From: Apus apus
Lineage: Eukaryota; Chordata; Aves; Apodiformes; Apodidae
Assembly (NCBI RefSeq): GCF_020740795.1
Contig: NC_067301.1
Location: forward strand, 5,518,001 to 5,582,000
Direction of reading: 5' to 3'
Length of the DNA stretch: 64,000 nucleotides
Under the pieces are notes generated by a model that saw only the letters and a list, made by a program, of their open reading frames with translations, ran no database searches and was not told the origin of the DNA. Below, in pieces: positions 14,301-26,023 of this stretch. The stretch's first letter is position 1, and each line of letters begins with the position of its first letter. A program made the translations under genes and the position numbers.

Positions 14301-15474
14301 ATCAAGCTACTGAAGAGAGTTTCAAACACAGGGTATTACAACAAAATACTTCCAGGAACAGACTGACAAGTACAGTTGCATAAAATGGTGAATTAACTCT
14401 TCTGTAGCAGCTTTATAGCTGATCAGTAAAAGGAGAGAAAAATCAGTTTTCCTGAGGAGCTGGCACAGAATGTTTAGCTGCTCAAGAGGCTTATTGTAGA
14501 AAATATATTTACCAGAGGGAAAATGAAGTCTGGAAGAGAACCAGCTCTGGGCTGAATGAATTTGAAAAGGCTCTTTCATTGCCTATGTAGGTTCAGTGTA
14601 TACATCAAAATTATTAGAGCTTAATTTTTAGCTTTTATGTCTTAACTGGGAGGAGGACCTGCTGCTAAAAAGAAGCCAACATCATTTTAATGGACTCATT
14701 TGTTGAAAGCATGCAATTACAGCTTGACCAAAACGCAGCTTGGGTCACTGCAAGCAGCATACAGACAATTTGACCAAGAACCCTCCTTCAATCCAAGACA
14801 CACACAGAGAAACATACATACTGCACTGTAAGCCATGGAGCTTTACCTTTCTGGAGCTTAGATGCATTGTCTTGTATCCAGCTGAAAAGATTGGCAAACT
14901 CACAGTCACAGACCCAAGGGTTGCCCTCCAAGCGTATTGCCCGCAGGGAGGGAAGCGCTTCTAGGGCTGCCACATTTAGGCTCTGTAAGTTATTGTCATT
15001 CAATTCTAACACTTGGAGCTGTTCCAGGTTCTCAAAAGCAGCCTCATCCACATCCACCAGGTTATTGTTTCCAAGGCTCAGTTTTATCAGTTTTTCTGCT
15101 GATTTGAATATCCCAGCATCAAGCTGTGTTAAATTATTGTAGCTTAAGTCTAAATACACCAGTTTGGTAGAACTGCTGAAAGTGCCCTCTTCTAAAGAGG
15201 TGAGTGAGTTATTCCTGAAGTCCAAATAGACCAGATCTCCATAAAATATAAAGAAATCAGGTGGTATTGCCTGAATGTTGTTATCAGCTATAAGAAGTTT
15301 CCGTACATCCAATGGAAATGGATTAGGAACACTTGGGAGTCCTTGATCCCGGCAATCTATGGTGTGGTAGTCCATACAGCTACAGACAGCAGGGCAAAAA
15401 TGACCCACGGGTAAGAAGAGCAGGCAGGCAAAGACAGAAAAAGGCAGAAGGCAGAAAGGAAAGCATGGCAACAT
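2104..15474 (-). CDS. LRRC38: LRRC38: leucine-rich repeat membrane protein, BK channel gamma-type auxiliary subunit (two coding exons)
   Basis: The coding sequence joins 15474-14847 to 2357-2104 on the minus strand: 882 nt, 293 aa, close to the mammalian length of about 294. Order in the protein: signal peptide (about 1-26); LRRNT cysteines C27, C31, C33, C41; about five to six LRRs (about 55-180) with LxxLxLxxNxL units such as [16 protein letters not shown] with C189, C191, C216, C238; one membrane segment (about 246-270, [20 protein letters not shown]); then a short basic stretch and an acidic tail [11 protein letters not shown]. Sequons occur at NNS89, NLT114 and NAS203. Known for the family: LRRC26/52/55/38 are single-pass BK (KCNMA1) modulators that shift voltage dependence. 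Residues of the LRRs, membrane segment and tail match my recollection of vertebrate LRRC38, and gene order (LRRC38-PDPN-PRDM2) agrees. The start is the first in-frame ATG; a stop lies upstream in frame without another ATG. Confidence 0.95.
2358..14846 (-). other. LRRC38 intron 1, 12.5 kb
   Basis: AT-rich intron with GT-AG borders. I see no further LRRC38 coding exon, no CR1 and no RNA gene in it. Contents noted: a TA dinucleotide run at about 6347-6362, several A/T homopolymers, and a 21-bp palindrome at 5064-5084. Short open frames here, including about 160 codons at 8769-9251 and 6999-7478, show no recognisable domain and are treated as chance. Confidence 0.8.
5064..5084. repeat. 21-bp perfect palindrome with TTCTGAGAA core
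   Basis: Ten-base arms around a single central base. The core TTCTGAGAA fits the TTCNNNGAA pattern bound by STAT dimers, and TAAT/ATTA ends flank it. It lies inside the LRRC38 intron. Function is unknown; a palindrome this short can arise by chance in 64 kb of AT-rich DNA. Confidence 0.5.
14847..15474 (-). CDS. LRRC38: LRRC38 coding exon 1 (signal peptide, LRRNT, LRRs, part of LRRCT)
   Basis: 628 nt from ATG (15474-15472) to the donor AAAG|GTAAAG at 14847/14846. It ends in phase 1, so the G at 14847 plus GT from exon 2 forms Gly210. It encodes residues 1-209. The open frame runs on beyond the donor into intron sequence (KAPWLTVQ...), which is not part of the protein. An open frame also continues upstream of the ATG, but the codon at 15507 is GTG; the ATG at 15474 is preferred because it leads directly into a hydrophobic signal sequence. 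Confidence 0.95.
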
Positions 15475-15800
15475 CGTCAAGGATTCGAAAGCTGTGATGA
15501 GCACCACTTCTAAGAGAAAGACATTTTGCTCAGCTGAGCAGCAGTGCCTGGTACTTGTGTGTGTGTGATTGTATCCAGGAGATCACATATCATCACAGAT
15601 CCGATAGCAGCAGTCTTGGGAGGGGGGAGGGCGAGTGACTGAAGGAAAGAGGGAGGGAGGCAACTGTGAGGATTTACACTGTCAGAATATTCTACTGCTG
15701 TACAGTGTGATTGGGTAAACGGAGGAGCTTTCAAAGGACTCCCCTGCTTTTGTGAGCTAAAAAAAGCTGAGAGCCTGTTTGCATATTTGCTGTATATTCC
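15475..15800 (-). promoter_or_regulatory. Probable LRRC38 5' UTR and promoter region
   Basis: Immediately upstream of the LRRC38 ATG. On the minus strand it holds a CCAAT box (15714-15710, context ACCCAATCAC), a pyrimidine-rich stretch (about 15660-15605) and a CA run near 15560. A sequence resembling a 3' splice site (TTTCTCTTAG ending at 15510) could mean that the 5' UTR is spliced. There is no CpG island. The transcription start cannot be fixed from sequence. Confidence 0.4.
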
Positions 15801-16809
15801 AGCAAACGGGAAATCATACCTGATCCTGTGACTCTGACAGCAACAGCTTATGCTTAAAAAAACCCTTCAGGCAATAAACCCCAATGAAATCTATTATTTT
15901 GTTTCTTTCCATGTACCTACATCAAGGTGACCAATACTCTCTAGAAATGCAAGTGAGGGTCAGGGAAAGATCCTGGTTGACTGCTAAGGACTGTTTTCTT
16001 TCATTTGTAAAAGAGTGCAGAAGAGCAGCAAGGGGGGGAGCCCAAAGACAAGGAACACTGACTGGCCTGGGCTGTTTCAGCTTGCCTGTTCACCTTCTAG
16101 AGCAAACACATTAATATTATTTAAATATGACATATCTTTTAATCAAGAAGTATAATCTACTGTAGCAACAAGGAACAGGGGCTCAAAAGTGAGGGTTTTT
16201 TTTTCCACCCTGTTTTAATCACCAAAACCACTACTTTCTAATATGGCACCAGTAATGTGTTGGGCCACTTAAAAGTCCAAATTGTGGATCAAATCTTCAG
16301 GCAGCTAAAACTGAAGAGATTGTCTTCATTTTCAGAGGGCTGAAATATTTGATAATCAGTCTGCCATGGGACAGCAGAGATGATTTTGCAACAAGGCATC
16401 TGTTTTTCTGACACCCCCAAATTCACGCCCAGAAACACAAGTCCTCTGCCAGCTGCAAGCTTAACTCCATCCCTCCCTCTTTATGCCTGTTGTGTAAGCA
16501 GACAGAAATGGGACTCTAGAGCTTTGGCCACAGAATGTGCCCTGAGGGAAGATTGTATTTGGGTGGATGTATTCTCCAGATTAGAGCACAAACTCAAAAC
16601 ACCTTTGGAAAGATCGTCCCTAGGTCAAAGAGACTGCCCAGTCATCTTGATCTAAGGTTGTCTTTCATAACTGAATTCAGAGTGTCTTTCATTCAGGACA
16701 GGGTACATGAATTTCCTTCTGAAAATCCTCCCAAGATACCTGCACTTAAATACAGAAAGTAGCATCAATCTCGCCTTCAGTGAGTATGTAGAGACACTGA
16801 CAGGAGGGA

Positions 16810-17094
16810 AAGGAAGAGGGAACCAGACTGTTCTCAATAGCACCCACTGACAGAAAGAGAGGCCATGGGCACAGATTAAAAACCATCTGAACACAAGAAA
16901 ACACTTATTTTTTTACTGTGAGGGTGGTCAGACACTGGAACAGATTGCCCAGAAAGGTTGTGGAGTCTCCATCTGCAGAGATATTCAAAAGCCAACTGGA
17001 GACAGCATTGAGCAACCTGCTCTGACTCTGCTTGAGCACGGATTGGACTACATGATTTCCAGAGGTCCTTTCCAACCTCAGCAATTCTGTGAAT
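16810..17094 (+). repeat. CR1 LINE 3' fragment
   Basis: Typical CR1 3'-end blocks occur in order: ACCAGACTGTTCTCAATAGC, then CACTGACAG...GGCCATGGGCACAGA, then ACTGTGAGGGTGG, AACAGATTGCCCAGAAAGG, TGGAGTCTCCATCTGCAGAG, CAACCTGCTCT, GGACTACATGATTTCCAGAG and GTCCTTTCCAACCTC. It ends in AATTCTGTGAA. It is 5' truncated, as is usual for CR1, and diverged. It encodes no reverse transcriptase. Confidence 0.92.
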
Positions 17095-17784
17095 TGCTGT
17101 TAGGAAATGGACATGCCAGGAAGGATTATACCTCTCACATTTGGCAATACATTTGTTCCTAATTCATAGGTCTTTTAGCTAAACCACCTTGAGCCAGCCT
17201 CTAGATCCCTGCCATAAACACACATCTTGCTCCATTGAACGGCTCTTAAAGCAACACCCAGAAAGAAACAGGCACAGCTGCCTCTATAAATCAGCAAGGC
17301 AAAACCCAATTAAATTATTGAGATGATTATTTAAAATATTTACCTTTAAATTACAGAGGAAGTGGAAGTTTGATAAGCAACCTCAGAGTAAGACCAAACA
17401 TGCAAAATGACTAAGGATTCGATGAATCAGCATTAACAAGTAGCTGCAACTGGTATTTCTCATAGAGAATTGATGCTTTTTAAAATTGATGCTTTGCAAA
17501 CACCTGCTCCTTCTATAATTTACTGGTTTTATGCCCCTAATTCAGTCAAGGCTTTAGATCCCAGATAAGGGTGTTCCTAACACAGGAGAGCAGAACTGAC
17601 TCAGTATCCTGTAGTAATGATAACTTTATATAGAGAGATCCAGCTCTCTATTTAGTGAGGTTATTAATACACAGGACTTAAAGGTCCCTGTGGCTCCTCC
17701 TTGCAGACCCAACCCTTTTTCTATCAAATGTACCAAATCAGACTGACATTTTCCTTCCAGAGATGCCTCGGTGGTGTTATGCCT

Positions 17785-17930
17785 GTTTCACAGATGGGAG
17801 ACTACAGACAATAAGGTACAATCTGTGAAAGATGCGAGAACATGTTAGTGGCAGGGGTGGGAACAGGACTCAGCTTCCTCAAAAATGCCACCAGCCCCTG
17901 CTAAAACTATCACTCCTTTCCATAAGAAGC
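17785..17930 (+). repeat. MIR-like SINE remnant
   Basis: Blocks resemble MIR: 'tttcacagatgggagact', then 'agtggcaggggtgggaacag', then 'gactcagcttcct' and 'cccctgctaaaactatcac'. It is diverged, and a profile search is needed to confirm it. Confidence 0.45.
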
Positions 17931-20921
17931 ACACCTCCCTTTTGCTCAGCTGATCACAGATATTCTTTATATATACCCCTCTGTAAGGGAAGCACTGTAA
18001 GCAACACAATCTTCACAGTTTATTCTGCACACTCATATGCAGTTTGCAATTTCTTCACAGCATCTGTGAAGCTTTCCTGAGATGTTTGTGAAAGGGGTTG
18101 GCAGGAAACTAGGGATTACTGTCAGGCTCTGGATATTTTGGGATAGGTATCCCGGAGGTTTGTCAAACATCAGCCCTGCTCCCACACCACCCAGGCAAAC
18201 AGTCTCACTGCCAACGAGTAGCAGCACTGATCAGCAGCTACAAGAGCAGGCACAGTGCCTGCCATCACAGGCCACCTGCCATGGTCTGACACCTCTCTCT
18301 TGCTGTTGTTGGTTTTGCAGAGTTTCTTCGCAACTTGTTTTTCTCTGTATAACATCTCCTGTTTCATTTGGGCTGTTCAGCTTTATTCATTCCTCAGTTA
18401 CTGCTACACCCCTCACAGCAGAGGTTCTCTTGAATCTTTTTGAACCTTATTTCACTTGCCAGACATTTCAGGCAGTTTCAGAGAGCAAGAAAGAGATTCC
18501 ACAAAGCTTCCTGTCTAATAAGATATTAAAGCTTTACTTCTTTAATCTTTTATTTGCATCAGTCAGCTACAGAAACCTGTCCTAGTAAGGGGTTTAGCTT
18601 GCCATCTGCTAAGTGCACAGCACCCTCTTGTGCCCTGCAGCACAGCGGTCGTTCCACCACCCCTCTGGTCCCTTCCGATAAGGTATCAGCAGGTTTCACC
18701 GCACTCCAGCAGTTTACCTGTACCCTCAGCTTCACTTCTTCCTCTTCCAGCAGCCTGTAAAGAAACCCCAACCGCTTCATGCAAGAAAAATACAATCCAG
18801 GTGTTCTTAGGTGCTGTTTTCAGAGTACAGCAAGAGAGCAGAGGTGCCACAGACCAAGCCTCAGAGACCTGAGGAGGGAAGCAAAGGCAAAAAGCAAAAC
18901 AAGCTTCTGATTCCGATTCCTGCAAGTCAGAGGACCCGAACTGCAAACCTTGGGTGCTGCTGCTCCTGCCTTTTGCATTTCATTCTACCAGCACAGCCTC
19001 TTGTACCCACCCTTTGGCTATTTTCTTCTCTCCACACAGATGGGGTCCCACAGACCAAATCTCAACTATCAGCTCATTTTTCTATGATCTTGGCTTCCAG
19101 GCTCCCCTAAGACAAGAGGAACGGGATGGGTTTAAAAAACCGTTTGTCAAAAAAACAGGGTAACAATTTCATAATCAAAGAACTGTGGAGGAATGTGTCA
19201 AATCCTTTTGTAAAGAATATGGAAGCAAGAACAATTTTTCTCCATATCTCCCAGATGTAAGAGTTGAAGCAGCACAACAGTAGGCAACTTTTGGACTAAA
19301 ACAACAAAGATCTGGCTTTCCATTTCTTTAATTTTCTACTCAAGATAATACTAAGAGTAACCTCTAAAATAAAACAGGGAGTGACAAGCCACCCTGGTTC
19401 TGGATCTTTGGTGTGTTTGCAGTTCAATATCAATGCAAGCAGTAGGAAACTAACAGAAAAAAACATTCACTTCCTTGCCTTGTGAAGTAAGAAATAGTTT
19501 TGTGGAAAAATGACAGAGGTTTCATCTTTCTCTTAAACTTCTAGCCTTCCCCATAAAAGTGGCCCAAACTTCCCAGTATAATTTGAGTAATGGTAGAAAA
19601 AATATCATAGCACAGACACATAGGAAGGATTCAGATCTCAGCCAATAAATCCTTACTTAGAAGAGACTGAAGCTGAAAACTGTTCATCCTCATTCATATT
19701 TCTCAACAGCTAATTGAGCTTATTTTTCCATGAAGGAAGTTATTATTCCAAGCTTATGCTTCATTGTGTGAAGGTACATGTCATGTCCAAGGCTGCTGCA
19801 CCAGGTGCACATGATGATCACAAAGGGCTTTGCTCATCATCATACATTAGCAATGTGTCACCAGAACCAGTGTTCAGATGTGAATGACTAACAGCAAGTT
19901 AATCAATTAATCAAACACTGCAATTAAGTGCTAACATCTCTGAACAGAAGCCCCATTTTTATGCAGTTATTTACCATTTTGGCTTTAGTAGTTTTTTTTC
20001 TGAGAAATATCCCCTGCTATGACCAGGCATGTTATGAATGCAGACAAGGGGCACCTTTGGACAGTCTTCCCTCTGATCTTACATCTAAGACAGACTTAAA
20101 ATACCAAAGAGAAAAAGAGGTGCAGAGCACACATTAAGTTACATGCACTGTTCCCACAGGTGCACAAATCCATATTTTACAGATAAATTCTGAACAACTG
20201 GCTTGCTGCAAAATAATTACTCCACAAAATGCATTGGTCTCTGCACTAGGACCATATACCACTAAGGAGTACAAAGGGACAACAAACAACAGATTAGGAC
20301 TTGAGGCAAGACAAGGACCACTGAAATCTTGCACTATGTTCAAATGGAAGTAAACTGACAGAGTAAGGGTGTGCAAATGTATATGAGTCTATATTTGAAG
20401 GAATACACACAATTTTTTAAAAATCAGATACAGAAAATACTGAGAGGGCAATCCAGCATAAACAACTGAGTTTGGCCCTTACACTTTATCTGTAGAGCTC
20501 TTTCTGTGGACAGATCTGTCAACCTGTTCCATCCTATGTTAAATTAATCAAATTCCCTTTCTAAAGTAAAGAAATATCTAGTTCTTTTACATCCACAGGA
20601 AGAACAACAAAACAAATTGCTGATAAAGATCCTTGCACCAATGGGATAAAATCTCCTGATGCAAAAAACTTGGTTTTATCCTTTTAACTAGTAAGTAAAT
20701 GTTGAAAAGGCCTGTCCACTTTGCTGTATGCAAAAAAACGTCTGCAAGATGGCAAAAACCTCAGTTCCCAATCTCTTGGTATAGCTCAAATACCTGTTCA
20801 TGGCAGAGGATCCTGGTCACTCACTTGTCTTGACTCTAAAGCAATCTTTCTATCTTTTAAGTTTCTCTGGTTGTACAGAAGTGTCCCTTGGGGAACACCG
20901 CACATTTTGACCTAATGCCTT

Positions 20922-20965
20922 CTGACATTTCACTCGCCTTGTTAACAAGATGAGTGAAATGTCAG
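20922..20965. repeat. Near-perfect 44-bp palindrome
   Basis: Outer arms are 14 bp (CTGACATTTCACTC and its exact reverse complement). Inside them is a perfect 12-bp palindrome CTTGTTAACAAG, and only the GC/AT pair on either side of that core fails to match. Forty of 44 bases are self-complementary and there is essentially no spacer. It could be a DNA-transposon remnant or a paired binding site (GTTAAC and AGTGAAA motifs). Flanking sequence gives no clear terminal repeats or target-site duplication. Confidence 0.75.
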
Positions 20966-23169
20966 GTGGAATTATATCAACCAGCGCAACAATCCTCAAA
21001 AGGGAGAGGTTTGGAGCCTTGTAATACCACCTCTGGACTTGCTTTTCAAAAGCATCTTGAGACCCAATGCTAATCACTACAACGACTAGCTTTCATAATT
21101 GTGTGAGAAACTACCTCACTGACAACAAACTGGGGGCACTTCTGTGGTACTGGTCATAACCTCCAGAATTTCTGTAGTCACACTTTGGTGCATTAGTAAT
21201 CACTAGCACAGCTGCTCTCTTTAACACAACTTCTTTCAGCCTACATGCTGATAGTGTAGTGTTATGTAGTAGTTTAAATACTAGAACTTCAGTAGGACCC
21301 TTAGCTTTGGGAAGTGGAGGTATCTGAATACTTGCTTGCACAGTTCCATCATCCAGTTGTCTCACACTACTACAGAGCTGTTGTGCAAGGGAAACTCACT
21401 GCCCTTGGTCAGGAGGCTGTTTTGTGTATATAATTAATGTTTGGATCAACTCCTCCTTACATCTGCTTGGACAGTCTTCTACAATTGCAGGGGCTTCCTC
21501 ATTTCAGAGACATTAAAGCTGAGAAACATCACCAGAAGGTAAAATGCTGAATTTCCTCCCTGGTGAATGTTAGTGAAGTTAATGGGCATCAGGGCTGGCA
21601 GGATGCAGTGTGTACTTCTCAGTCATCACAATCTCTGTGATGGTTCTACTTTTTTTCTTTAGTAACATAAATCAGTCTCACAAAAATGGAGTAAGTGAAG
21701 TCTCTTATTTCAAATTTGAAGGGAAGCCAGAAGAAAAAGTATGTTTGCTTCAGGCTGTTGTAAATTTTTCAAGTTAATGGCACAAAAGATGAAGATGGTA
21801 AAAAGTATGTTCACATAGTAACACATGGAATGGACTATACTCTCCATTTTCTCAGGCTGTGCTATAAGCAAAAAGACATTTTTAGGGATCATGGAATGGC
21901 TGCAGACCAAAAACAGAGAAGCCAAAAACGTCTGACGAAACACTTCCAAAAAAACCTAAAATTGAAAAATTAACTGCTAATTCCAGTTTGCTTTTTAGAA
22001 ACTGTTTTCAGTTTTCAACCAAGGATTCGATTTGTTAATTCTTATATTTTCCCTATGATATTCCTCAGTAGGATATAATCTTCTGAGTTTTCCAAAAAGT
22101 AATGCCCTATAAAATGGCCAGAAATATCTTATCTAAGCATATAATGAAAGGCTTCAATTTATTTATTGACACACAAATTACTTAGTTCCTTCTGCTGTAG
22201 TTAGGCAAACACTTGCTGAAATTACCCATGCAGCTTCTTCTGATACAGATTTCACTTCACAAGCATTTGCTTTTCCTGCAAATAGAAGTCTAGCTTTCAG
22301 GTTTAAATTACTTTGTTACATTGCTATTGTTTGGTCCCTAAAAGTGAGACCTTTCTTTTCACTAAAATGACAAAGTCACAATGTTACCCAGATTTTTAGT
22401 TTGCTTGTCACTTTTCAGAAAATAAACTATACTGAAATATTGTCACTGATTGCAAGGCTCCTGGGCATCACTCAGTAGAGCAGACACCTTACTGGTCATT
22501 TTAAGCAGCACAGTTTGGCTGCAGCCCCTGCCTTGGAACACATCATTACCTTAAGTGACAGAGGGTAAAAGCAGAAGGATGCAGGGTCCCAACTGCTGAG
22601 CCAAAAGCAGAGCTCCTTAATTCCTGATGAGCTTTCTGGAAGATTAATTTGCACATGGTTTTACGCAGCATAAATATTCTACGTGTTGATACAGGCCAGG
22701 GCAAACTCCCTGGATAAAGCTGTCCATCTAAATACCAGCATTTTGCCTTTACTCACACTTCAATGTAATCTGCTGGGCCTCTGTTTCCCTTTTTTAAAAA
22801 GAGGAAGGGATAAAACTGCTCCAAGACTTAGAGGCTATACAGGGTATAAGATATATGATCTAAAGCCATTATTTTAGGAATAATCTTTGCTGTGAAAGAT
22901 GCTGTATTATCAATAGTGTTTGGAGGCAATTAAAATTGTTAGTATTCTTTGTATGGTACTTGGTGTACAGCTGCCTACACCTCCAAACACATGAATCATG
23001 AGCCTCTAATTAAGCTTCCTGCAGTGAAACCAAGAAGATATTAACATTTCAGTAAAGAAAAAACCCTCTTAATTCACTACTTATATTGAATGAAATAATT
23101 TCTAGAATAGGGTCAATGTTAGCACTGGAGGGACCATCTCCAGTACTTATTTCTACACCTGAATGCTCA

Positions 23170-23265
23170 GTGCCTCAGTTTTCCCACTGTTTCATATGGA
23201 AATAACAAGAACAACAGGGTGGGGCTTTACAGTGTGATTATATCCACCTCAAAAGCTTTCAACAT
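23170..23265 (-). repeat. MIR-like SINE remnant (reverse orientation)
   Basis: The plus strand reads 'gcctcagttttcccactg', then 'catatggaaataacaagaac', then 'tatccacctcaaaagc'. This is the reverse complement of the familiar MIR 3' half (CCTCAGTTTCCCCATCTGTAAAATGGG...). Strongly diverged. Confidence 0.6.
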
Positions 23266-25003
23266 TTCCCTTTTAAAATAAGTGGGCTTTTAAATATTTA
23301 TATTTTAACAATGCACTATTGCCTTGATGGCCTGGGGCTACTGAAGTGGTGAACAGGCCTCCAAGAGAGCAAGTATCTCATTCTCCTTTGTTTCCTAGAA
23401 TTGGTTTATGCAAGACAGGTCTTGCAAATACAGAGCAAAGCATAAAACATTTATTTCTTAATTCAAAGAGGGAATTAATTTACCCCTTAGATAGGAAAAC
23501 CCTGCCTTTGAACTGCCTTCCCTTCTCTCTGTTGTTACTGACAAGCTAGTATCACAAGAAGTGATCTCATGCAGTGGTTTGAGCAATGCAAAGATAAGGT
23601 CTATCTTTGTGAATTCCAGTTTAATCACATTCCTCTAGGTCTACCTTCTACACTCAGTCTGGGACTCCATCCCCTACACATTCTCATTTCATTTCATCCA
23701 GACATAAATGATTTATAGTGTAGTTCAGAGAACAATCAAGCTCTGAATCTGATAGCTGTTTCAATTATGATGAACATTCTTTAGATTTGTGTTCTCTGTT
23801 GTTCTTGTTTCCCTTGCTATGATACTTAACTTTAATTTTTCAGGAAATCAATTCAATATTGTAAACATTTGGCAAAAATATTTGTAAAGCCAAGCTATTA
23901 GTCTAGTATTTCTCCTAGACAAAGCATTAGTAGTTGCAGTTGAGACCCTTCATTAAATTCAGTGGTACAAAAATCATTTTAAGATCATAGACATGATTCA
24001 GCTACATGTGTCAGTGGAATAATATGCAAATGTATCAGATTTTGCAAAATAGCACAAACATCCGTGATCCCTCCCTGATTTCAGTGCTTGCTTTCATTTT
24101 CATTTGAGATATACTTTGTCCCTTAGTAAATTTCTTCAAATTGCCAGTCAGAAGGTGAGCTGGGGCCACCACAACAGCTGGAATTTTAAACCCAGTATTT
24201 CCATTGTTGGAAGATCACTGTACCTTATTTCTCTCACAAAACCCTTTATTGGAAGATGTATTTTCATACCCATTGGTCATGTAAGCCAGGGTGAAGAAAT
24301 ATGCTGCTGCTTACAGATGGGGCAAAAAAAAAAAATTGCAGTCCCAAACCCTAATGGTCTGGAGCACATTTCTGTGCTCAGTTTCTGAACTGGGAGGGGG
24401 GAAGTGGTGGAATCCAGCCCTGCTGTGAGTGCATTTTAAAGTACCTGTGAACATACCACTCCCTCTGGTGGCTGCAGAGTATGATGTAGATAGTCTGTTT
24501 ACTCACATTATTTGGAAGTAAATCCCAGTCACATGAAGTGTTTCAGAGTCAAGAAGGACATCCAGAGAACATCAGCCTGTTCTCATTCCTCCCCCATGTT
24601 CCTGACTATCCCTCCCCACAATCAGCCTCCTTTACTGCCATGCCTTTTCTACCTCCCATTTGAAACAACTTTTTCTTTCCACCAACATTTGTTCATCTTT
24701 GCACTCTCTTCATGAAGCCACTTACTCTTGGTAACATGCTTTGTATACAGAAAGCAAAAGAAACCACGTTTTCATATGCAATTTCAGCCCTAAAAATCCA
24801 AGTCCAAATGAGAATTTTGAAATGGAACTTAATGGGGGTATTTCTCATTTATACATCCATGTGCATTTAATTCATTGTAATGACACCCAGACAACTCCTG
24901 CCCAGCCAGCTGACAACCTGGCTGCTGGGACACAGTTTGGCTTCAAGTCATGCAGGGACTCTGCTGGCTTCTGCCCAAGTTCCAAGCAGCTGTGATCTCA
25001 GCC

Positions 25004-25024
25004 ATGTTGTCACAATGACAACAT
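25004..25024. repeat. 21-bp inverted repeat, 9-bp arms
   Basis: ATGTTGTCA and its exact reverse complement are separated by CAA. The arms place two ACAA/TTGT (SOX-type) cores in opposite orientation. Regulatory meaning is speculative. Confidence 0.4.
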
Positions 25025-25820
25025 TTCTTGGTGCATTTTCTGCACACTAACACTATGTGTATTTAAAATTAGGAGACGGATATTCCTCATGACAGGCATT
25101 TGCTTCATCTGTATTAACTCACTGTAAAAGCAGTTAAAATCTTTGAAAGTATTAAGAAACAAACTCATAGAACCATTCTGTAGTAAGTGAGAGACTGAGC
25201 ACACAGTGTGTGTGTTTTTCCCCCCTTTTGGCTCCATTGCTGTGTTGCTTTCCATATATAACTGTTCCAGTTAAAAGAACACTCCTGACCTAAGAAAACC
25301 TACGTCAACCTTATAATTTTTTGTTAAATACACTGTGGTCATCCACAGGTTTAAAAGTAGTAAAGAGTGGGCATTCCATATTTAACTCTGAGTCACTCCA
25401 TTGTATGTCATGTAGAGACAACTGCTGGCAGACTTTGGGAAGACTTTCTGGATAAAGTACTTGCTGACAGAACTCCCAGCTCCAGTGTGTCCTCAGGATC
25501 ATGTCACTCCCTACACTCATCTCTTACACCATCTATAACCTGTTGCATTCAGTGAAATCTGTTTTTAGGACTGTGCCCCCAGAGAACTTCACTCTCAGGA
25601 GAAAGCTTTATCAAGAAAGCACCAGAGCAGCTCTGCTCCAGGGGTCTTTATAAACAACCAACCTACATAGTCCTCTTGAGAATGGCAGAGCAGACTGTCT
25701 ACCAAATGTGCCCTACTGCCTTCAAATCAGTGTTTTGCTTCAGGTTCATAACGGTGCTATGCTTAATTTAAAAAGATTAAAAGTCATGGTTTTGTGTTAA
25801 ACTGCTTAAATTCATCTGCT

Positions 25821-26023
25821 TCTGTGAGGGTGGTGAGACCCTGGCCCAGGTTGCCCAGCGAAGCTGTGGCTACCCCATCCCTGGCAGTGTTCAAGGGCAG
25901 GTTAGATGGGGCTTGGAGTAACCTGGTTTAGTAGGAAGTGTCCCTGCCCATACAGGGACGAGGAGATGATCTTTAAGGTCCCTTCCAACCCAAACCAGTC
26001 TGGGATTCTTTGATTTCTAATGA
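25821..26023 (+). repeat. CR1 LINE 3' fragment
   Basis: Contains GTGAGGGTGGTGAGACCCTGG, CCCAGGTTGCCCAG, a block ending CCCATCCCTGGCAGTGTTCA, GGCAGGTTAGATGGGGCTTG, a CCTGCCCATA-type block, and GGTCCCTTCCAACCCAAACC followed by TCTGGGATTCTTTGAT. This is a different CR1 subfamily from the copy at 16.8 kb, with its own GGCAGG...GGGGCTTGGAG diagnostic block. Confidence 0.9.

Noticed and set aside
13874-14329. Minus-strand open frame of 151 codons just 3' of LRRC38 exon 1
   Set aside because: Within the intron, no similarity to LRRC38 or any family I recognise, and the low-complexity composition is not protein-like.
22755-22880. Possible further reversed MIR (GGCCTCTGTTTCCC block)
   Set aside because: Only one short block resembles MIR; too weak to list as a repeat without a profile search.
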